NCBI RefSeq assembly: GCF_023824195.1
Contig: NZ_CP085442.1
Coordinates: 2,642,001 to 2,706,000, forward strand
Direction: 5' to 3'
Origin: Priestia megaterium
Lineage (GTDB): Bacteria; Bacillota; Bacilli; Bacillales; Bacillaceae_H
DNA: 64,000 nt
Below the pieces are notes generated by a model. It worked only from the letters and a program-made list of their open reading frames with translations. It had not been told where the DNA came from and did no database searches. Shown piece by piece: positions 60,154-64,000 of this stretch; the first letter of the stretch is position 1; every line of letters begins with the position of its first letter. A program made the position numbers and the translations under genes.

Positions 60154-61532
60154 ACGGCATCTCTTCTTTCTTTTTTTACCGCTTTACACTGTTCCACCCA
60201 GTTTTCTACCATCTTTGTAGAAGAGCCGAAATGAAAGTGCGTATAGCCGGCAATTAAATTATGATTCATATAGCCTTCTTCTTTCATTCCTCGCATCCCT
60301 TTTGTATCATAGGCAGGCGAAAACTCTTTCTCTGAATGAAAGGTTGAATAATGAAATTCATGGCCTTTAGCTTGTATATCGCCTTTAAATAAAAAATTCC
60401 CCGGCTTTCCCGTCACTTCTCGATATCCTAAAGCAGCTAATTTTGTCTGCATTCTTACTTGTCCGGGAATAAGCCCCACCATTTCATGGCATGTATCATC
60501 TGTTGTGACAATACCATCTGTTAAAAACATAAAGCCTCCGCACTCAGCAAGTGTAGGCAGCCCTTTTTGGATGGCTGCTCGAACAGAGTTTTTAACGTCG
60601 ATTTGCTGAGCCAGCGTTTCAGCAAATTCTTCTGGAAATCCGCCTCCTATATAAAGGCCATCAGCATCTTGTGGAACCGTTTCTCCTTTTAAAGGCGAAA
60701 ATTCTACAAGCTCTGCTCCGTAAGCTTTTAACAATTCGAAATTTTCTTCATAATAAAAGTTAAAAGCGGCATCTCTCGCCACAGCAATTTTCACTTGAGG
60801 TACGGACGGCTTTGTAAAGATGGGATTATTAATTTCTATTTTAGGAGCTAAAGCCAGTTCATATACTTTTTCGATATCAATTGTATCATGAACAAGCTTC
60901 CCTAACTGTTCAAAAAACGGTGTTAATTCTCCTCGTTCAATCGACGGAATGAGCCCGAGGTGACGTTCAGGAATCGTAAGATCATCGTTTCTTTTCAAGT
61001 AGCCTACTACAGGGATATGACATTCCTGCTCAATCGCTGCCTTAACAAGTTTATAATGCCCTTCACTTCCAACTCGGTTAGCAATCACACCGACAATGTT
61101 CGCTTCGGGTAAAAATTGCTGAAACCCTTTTACAATCGCCGCTGCACTTCTAGCCATACTAGCACAATTGACAACTAAAAGGACAGGGCTATTGGTGATT
61201 AAGCTGATTTCTGCTGTTGTTCCTTCGTTCGTTAACGGATTTTTCCCATCGAAAAATCCCATAACTCCTTCCATGATGGAAATATCAGCATCTTCACTAG
61301 CACGAGCGACAATTTCTCTAACCATATCGTGCTCAAGCATCCAGCTGTCTATATTTCGAGACGTTCGTTCTGTAACAGCCGTATGATACGTTGGATCAAT
61401 ATAATCGGGTCCGCATTTAAACCCTTGAACTCTGTAACCAGCTTGTCTTAATGCTGCCATCAGCCCGATTGTAAGTGTTGTTTTCCCTACGCCACTTCCG
61501 GTACCGGCAATGACGAGTCTTCTGTTTGACAT
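60150..61532 (-). CDS. cbiA: Cobyrinate a,c-diamide synthase
   Basis: A 460-residue amidotransferase. N-terminal P-loop AGTGSGVGKTTLTIGL, FKCGPDYIDPTYH and MEGVMGFFDG; the C-terminal class I glutaminase-like domain has LAECGGFMFL (Cys nucleophile) and AKGHEFHYS (His). It amidates the a and c carboxylates using glutamine and ATP. ATG 61532 follows AAAGGAG and is preferred over 61553. 13 bp after cbiG. Confidence 0.95.
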   Translation of the reverse strand: MSNRRLVIAGTGSGVGKTTLTIGLMAALRQAGYRVQGFKCGPDYIDPTYHTAVTERTSRNIDSWMLEHDMVREIVARASEDADISIMEGVMGFFDGKNPLTNEGTTAEISLITNSPVLLVVNCASMARSAAAIVKGFQQFLPEANIVGVIANRVGSEGHYKLVKAAIEQECHIPVVGYLKRNDDLTIPERHLGLIPSIERGELTPFFEQLGKLVHDTIDIEKVYELALAPKIEINNPIFTKPSVPQVKIAVARDAAFNFYYEENFELLKAYGAELVEFSPLKGETVPQDADGLYIGGGFPEEFAETLAQQIDVKNSVRAAIQKGLPTLAECGGFMFLTDGIVTTDDTCHEMVGLIPGQVRMQTKLAALGYREVTGKPGNFLFKGDIQAKGHEFHYSTFHSEKEFSPAYDTKGMRGMKEEGYMNHNLIAGYTHFHFGSSTKMVENWVEQCKAVKKERRDAV

Positions 61533-61545
61533 GTTGTTCTCTCCT

Positions 61546-62670
61546 TTAGTCATATGGAATAAGTGCCACTGAAATGGTTACATTCCCTGACTTTTTCTTC
61601 ACAAGTTCAAGCTTATCAGCACCGCTGTATAACATAGCAGCAGGTTCACTAACGCCATATGCACCTGTATATTTAAAGACAGTATCTGAAGGCTGTTGGA
61701 TACTTATGCTGTTTAGCTCTTGGGGCGAATAATAGACAAACTCCCAGCCGTACTTAGACGCCACTTCTAGTAGCCCTTCTTCATCTTTCTTTAACTCTAT
61801 TGTACATAATGCTTTTACACTTTTCATTGAAAACTGAAGTTCAGCAAGCGTTTTTTCAATAACGGTTTCAATTTCAGCTGTACTTGTCCCTCGATTGCAT
61901 CCCATCCCAATCGCTAATACTTTTGGTCGGTATAGAACACCGTTTTCTAAGATTGCTTCTTCCTCTTTTTTTAAATTACGATGCGTTACGACCAAAGCTG
62001 CATGTGGCGATGCTTCAAGAGCTGTCTGAATCGATGAATACGTTTTAATGTTAGCTGGAACAGGGTGCTCATAGTGCCACCAGTCCTTTTCACCTGATTC
62101 TTGAACCACTGCTATTTCTTCTTCATTCACCACAGAAGCGCTGACAGGCGTTAGTTTTTCTGCTGATTCCCACACCCATCCAAAGCGCTTACCAAATAAA
62201 TCAACCGGAATTGTTTTTTGCACATCGGATGCCGTTGTAATAACAGGATGAGCTTCAAGAGCTGCCGCAACTTCACGCGTAAGCTCATTTGCTCCTCCGA
62301 TATGACCTGATAGCACGCTGATGACATTTTCGCCTTTATCATCAATGACAACAACCGCAGGATCCGTTTTCTTATCTTTTAAAATAGGTGCAATCATACG
62401 TACAACTGCTCCCAGTGAGATAATAATAATAAGTCCTTTATACGATTCAAAAAGAGAAGGCAAAAGCATCCGAACGCTTCCTGAAAACAGCTGAATGTTC
62501 TGCTCTTGTTCGTCTCCTTTTTCAAACTTGCTCATGTAATACACATCAGACTGCTGAAAAGTGCGGCCTAGATTTCTTGCAATTTCTACGCCGTGCTTCG
62601 TGATGGCCACGACGGCATAATCCCCGCGCTGTGTAATGAGAGCTTTTTTTCCTTCTTGGAGTTGAATCAT
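61546..62670 (-). CDS. cbiG: Cobalt-precorrin-5A hydrolase
   Basis: A 374-residue CbiG: the N-terminal half contains LIIIISLGAVVRMIAPIL and VISVLSGHIGGANELTREVA, the C-terminal half VLAIGMGCNRGTS and YTGAYGVSEPAA. It opens the delta-lactone of cobalt-precorrin-5A and releases acetaldehyde, a step specific to the anaerobic pathway. It overlaps cbiF by ATGA. Confidence 0.95.
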   Translation of the reverse strand: MIQLQEGKKALITQRGDYAVVAITKHGVEIARNLGRTFQQSDVYYMSKFEKGDEQEQNIQLFSGSVRMLLPSLFESYKGLIIIISLGAVVRMIAPILKDKKTDPAVVVIDDKGENVISVLSGHIGGANELTREVAAALEAHPVITTASDVQKTIPVDLFGKRFGWVWESAEKLTPVSASVVNEEEIAVVQESGEKDWWHYEHPVPANIKTYSSIQTALEASPHAALVVTHRNLKKEEEAILENGVLYRPKVLAIGMGCNRGTSTAEIETVIEKTLAELQFSMKSVKALCTIELKKDEEGLLEVASKYGWEFVYYSPQELNSISIQQPSDTVFKYTGAYGVSEPAAMLYSGADKLELVKKKSGNVTISVALIPYD

Positions 62671-63443
62671 TCCGACTTCACTCCTCTTCGAAAGCCATGG
62701 GTAAATGTTTTATCATAAAGTTTTGAGCGATAATCTTTGTCATGAATGTGGGGGTCAAGTGCCCAGCCTGCCAAAATCATCGCCTGCTTGCGAATGCCGT
62801 TTGTTCGCATAGCATCATCCAGGTCCTTTACCGTCGTGCGAACAATTTTTTCATCTGGCCACGTTGCTTTATAGACTACTACAACCGGCGTGTCTCCACT
62901 CCAACCCGCGCTTATAAATTCTTTCATTACTTTTTTTGTGAGCGTCGCGCTTAAAAATAAAGCAATGGTACATTTATGTTTTGCTAAATCAGTTAATTTT
63001 TCAAACTCAGGTACAGGCGTTCTTCCTTCAGCACGAGTTAAAATAACTGTTTGAGTCAAATCTGGAATGGTTAATTCTGCTTCAGCCGCTGCAGCAGCAG
63101 CGAATACGGAGCTGACGCCCGGAACGATTTCAATATCAACACCTTCTCTTTTTAAAAGTACCATTTGTTCCATAATGGCTCCGTACATAGCTGGATCTCC
63201 GGTATGTACCCTCACAACCATTTTTCCTTCACGCATGCGCTCAAGCATAGTACCGACCATTTCTTCTAAATGCATACCCGCTGTTTTTAACACTTCAGCT
63301 CCTGGTTTAGACTTAGCAACTAGCTCTTGACTTACTAGTGAGTCAGCGTACAAGACAACATCTGCTTGCTGAAGTAATTTTAAGCCTTTTACTGTAATTA
63401 AATCTGGATCTCCGGGTCCAGCTCCGATTATGTATAACTTCAT
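62667..63443 (-). CDS. cbiF: Cobalt-precorrin-4 C11-methyltransferase
   Basis: A 258-residue SAM-dependent methylase: YIIGAGPGDPDLITVKG, VRVHTGDPAMYG and PGVSSVFAAAA are the family motifs. It methylates C-11 of cobalt-precorrin-4. As I recall, B. megaterium CbiF was the first enzyme of this family with a crystal structure. ATGA overlaps at both ends place it firmly in the operon. Confidence 0.96.
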   Translation of the reverse strand: MKLYIIGAGPGDPDLITVKGLKLLQQADVVLYADSLVSQELVAKSKPGAEVLKTAGMHLEEMVGTMLERMREGKMVVRVHTGDPAMYGAIMEQMVLLKREGVDIEIVPGVSSVFAAAAAAEAELTIPDLTQTVILTRAEGRTPVPEFEKLTDLAKHKCTIALFLSATLTKKVMKEFISAGWSGDTPVVVVYKATWPDEKIVRTTVKDLDDAMRTNGIRKQAMILAGWALDPHIHDKDYRSKLYDKTFTHGFRRGVKSE

Positions 63444-64000
63444 TTTCGCACCACCATTAGCGTTAAGTATTGTAAATCGGCTCCTTCTAGTTCTGAAGCC
63501 TTCCAGATAATTTCTTCATCTGACGTTACTTTTGTCACCACTGACGCTTTTTCAAGCAGATCAAGCTCTTTTAAAAGACCGACCATAAAATCGATGACTT
63601 TGGCCACTTTAATAAAAATGACGCAGTCGTTTTCCATTAATACTTTTTTCATTGTTTCATAATCTTCACGAGCAGGAACAATTGCTACGTGTTCATCACC
63701 GTCTGCTAACGGAATACCTAAACGAGATGCAGCTCCATTAATGGATGAAATACCAGGAATTACTTGAATCGGAGCTTCAGGGTGACGTTCTTGCATCAGA
63801 CGCATCATGTGAATAAACGTACTGTAAAGCATAGGGTCGCCCTCTGTGACAAATGCTACATCTTTTCCTTCCTGGAGCTTTTCCCATACTCGTTCTACCG
63901 TTTCGGTCCATTTTCTTTCCAAAATAGCAGGATCTTTTGTCATTGGAAACACAAGGCCAAGCATATCTTTTTCATTTGCACTGAAATAGACATCAATAAT
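63440..64000 (-). CDS. cbiL: Cobalt-precorrin-2 C20-methyltransferase, C-terminal part
   Basis: The last 186 residues; the frame is open at the window edge. VAFVTEGDPMLYSTFIHMM and VIPGISSINGAASRLGIPLA are the CbiL/CobI motifs of the tetrapyrrole methylase family. It methylates C-20 of cobalt-precorrin-2. It overlaps cbiF by ATGA. The remaining upstream genes of the operon lie outside. Confidence 0.93.
   Translation of the reverse strand: MIDVYFSANEKDMLGLVFPMTKDPAILERKWTETVERVWEKLQEGKDVAFVTEGDPMLYSTFIHMMRLMQERHPEAPIQVIPGISSINGAASRLGIPLADGDEHVAIVPAREDYETMKKVLMENDCVIFIKVAKVIDFMVGLLKELDLLEKASVVTKVTSDEEIIWKASELEGADLQYLTLMVVRK

Noticed and set aside
62742..63330. Plus-strand frames inside cbiF
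   Set aside because: Shadows of the cobalamin gene; composition and lack of start signals argue against coding.
58222..64000. Cobalamin riboswitch for the operon
   Set aside because: All genes here are internal or distal operon members joined by overlaps or short gaps; any riboswitch would precede the first gene, beyond the right edge.
1..64000. tRNA, rRNA, CRISPR array, insertion sequence, prophage or plasmid origin
   Set aside because: Scanning by eye gave no cloverleaf or CCA-type ends, no regularly spaced direct repeats, no transposase or integrase-like protein and no replication initiator gene.

Overview
The window reads as chromosomal DNA of a spore-forming, low-GC Bacillaceae bacterium, most likely Priestia (Bacillus) megaterium or a very close relative. 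Three things support this. Four minor small acid-soluble spore proteins and a coat-type alpha-crystallin lie around aconitase and topoisomerase IV, in the arrangement I recall from the B. subtilis yne/parEC/citB region. A set of GerP-like spore proteins is present. The right end carries a cobalamin operon whose order (cbiL-cbiF-cbiG-cbiA-cysG(A)-cbiY-btuR, read on the minus strand) matches the cobI operon described for B. megaterium.

Layout. 1-1.9 kb: end of a YcgG-type gene, a LysE-type exporter and an alpha/beta hydrolase. 2.1-17.2 kb: conserved core with parC/parE, a CoA-binding protein, plsY, a HesB-like protein, a thioesterase, a phospholipase D-like protein, tlp, sspN, a FbpB-like protein, a thioredoxin-like protein, acnA, sspO, sspP and a CotM-like sHSP. 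17.4-31.2 kb is more accessory: a Ku gene without ligD, an McrBC-like AAA+/nuclease pair, an unknown protein with an internal repeat, a five-gene molybdenum hydroxylase (xanthine dehydrogenase-like) operon, and a spore-type cluster of three GerPA/GerPF-like proteins, one sHSP and one GerPC-like coiled-coil protein.

31.2-44.7 kb: repeated regulator-plus-target modules (PadR/DUF4188, MarR/DUF3147, TrmB/MFS, MerR/MFS), several with clear palindromic operators, together with pssA, an Asp23/AmaP envelope-stress operon, YihY and DUF202 membrane proteins, and a decayed sodium:alanine symporter gene. 44.7-58.2 kb: a lipoprotein, a carbonic anhydrase/SulP pair, a dispersed structured repeat, a two-component system, a GNAT enzyme, a 14-TM drug exporter, an orphan SUKH protein, an APC permease, a large protein with an RQC-type winged helix, and a SpoIIP-type hydrolase. 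58.2-64 kb: the distal part of the cobalamin operon, continuing beyond the right edge.

No tRNA, rRNA, CRISPR array, intact insertion sequence or prophage was seen. Many genes are separated by strong intrinsic terminators, several bidirectional. Start codons were moved from the longest reading frame to the codon best placed behind a Shine-Dalgarno sequence where the two disagreed; such choices are noted.
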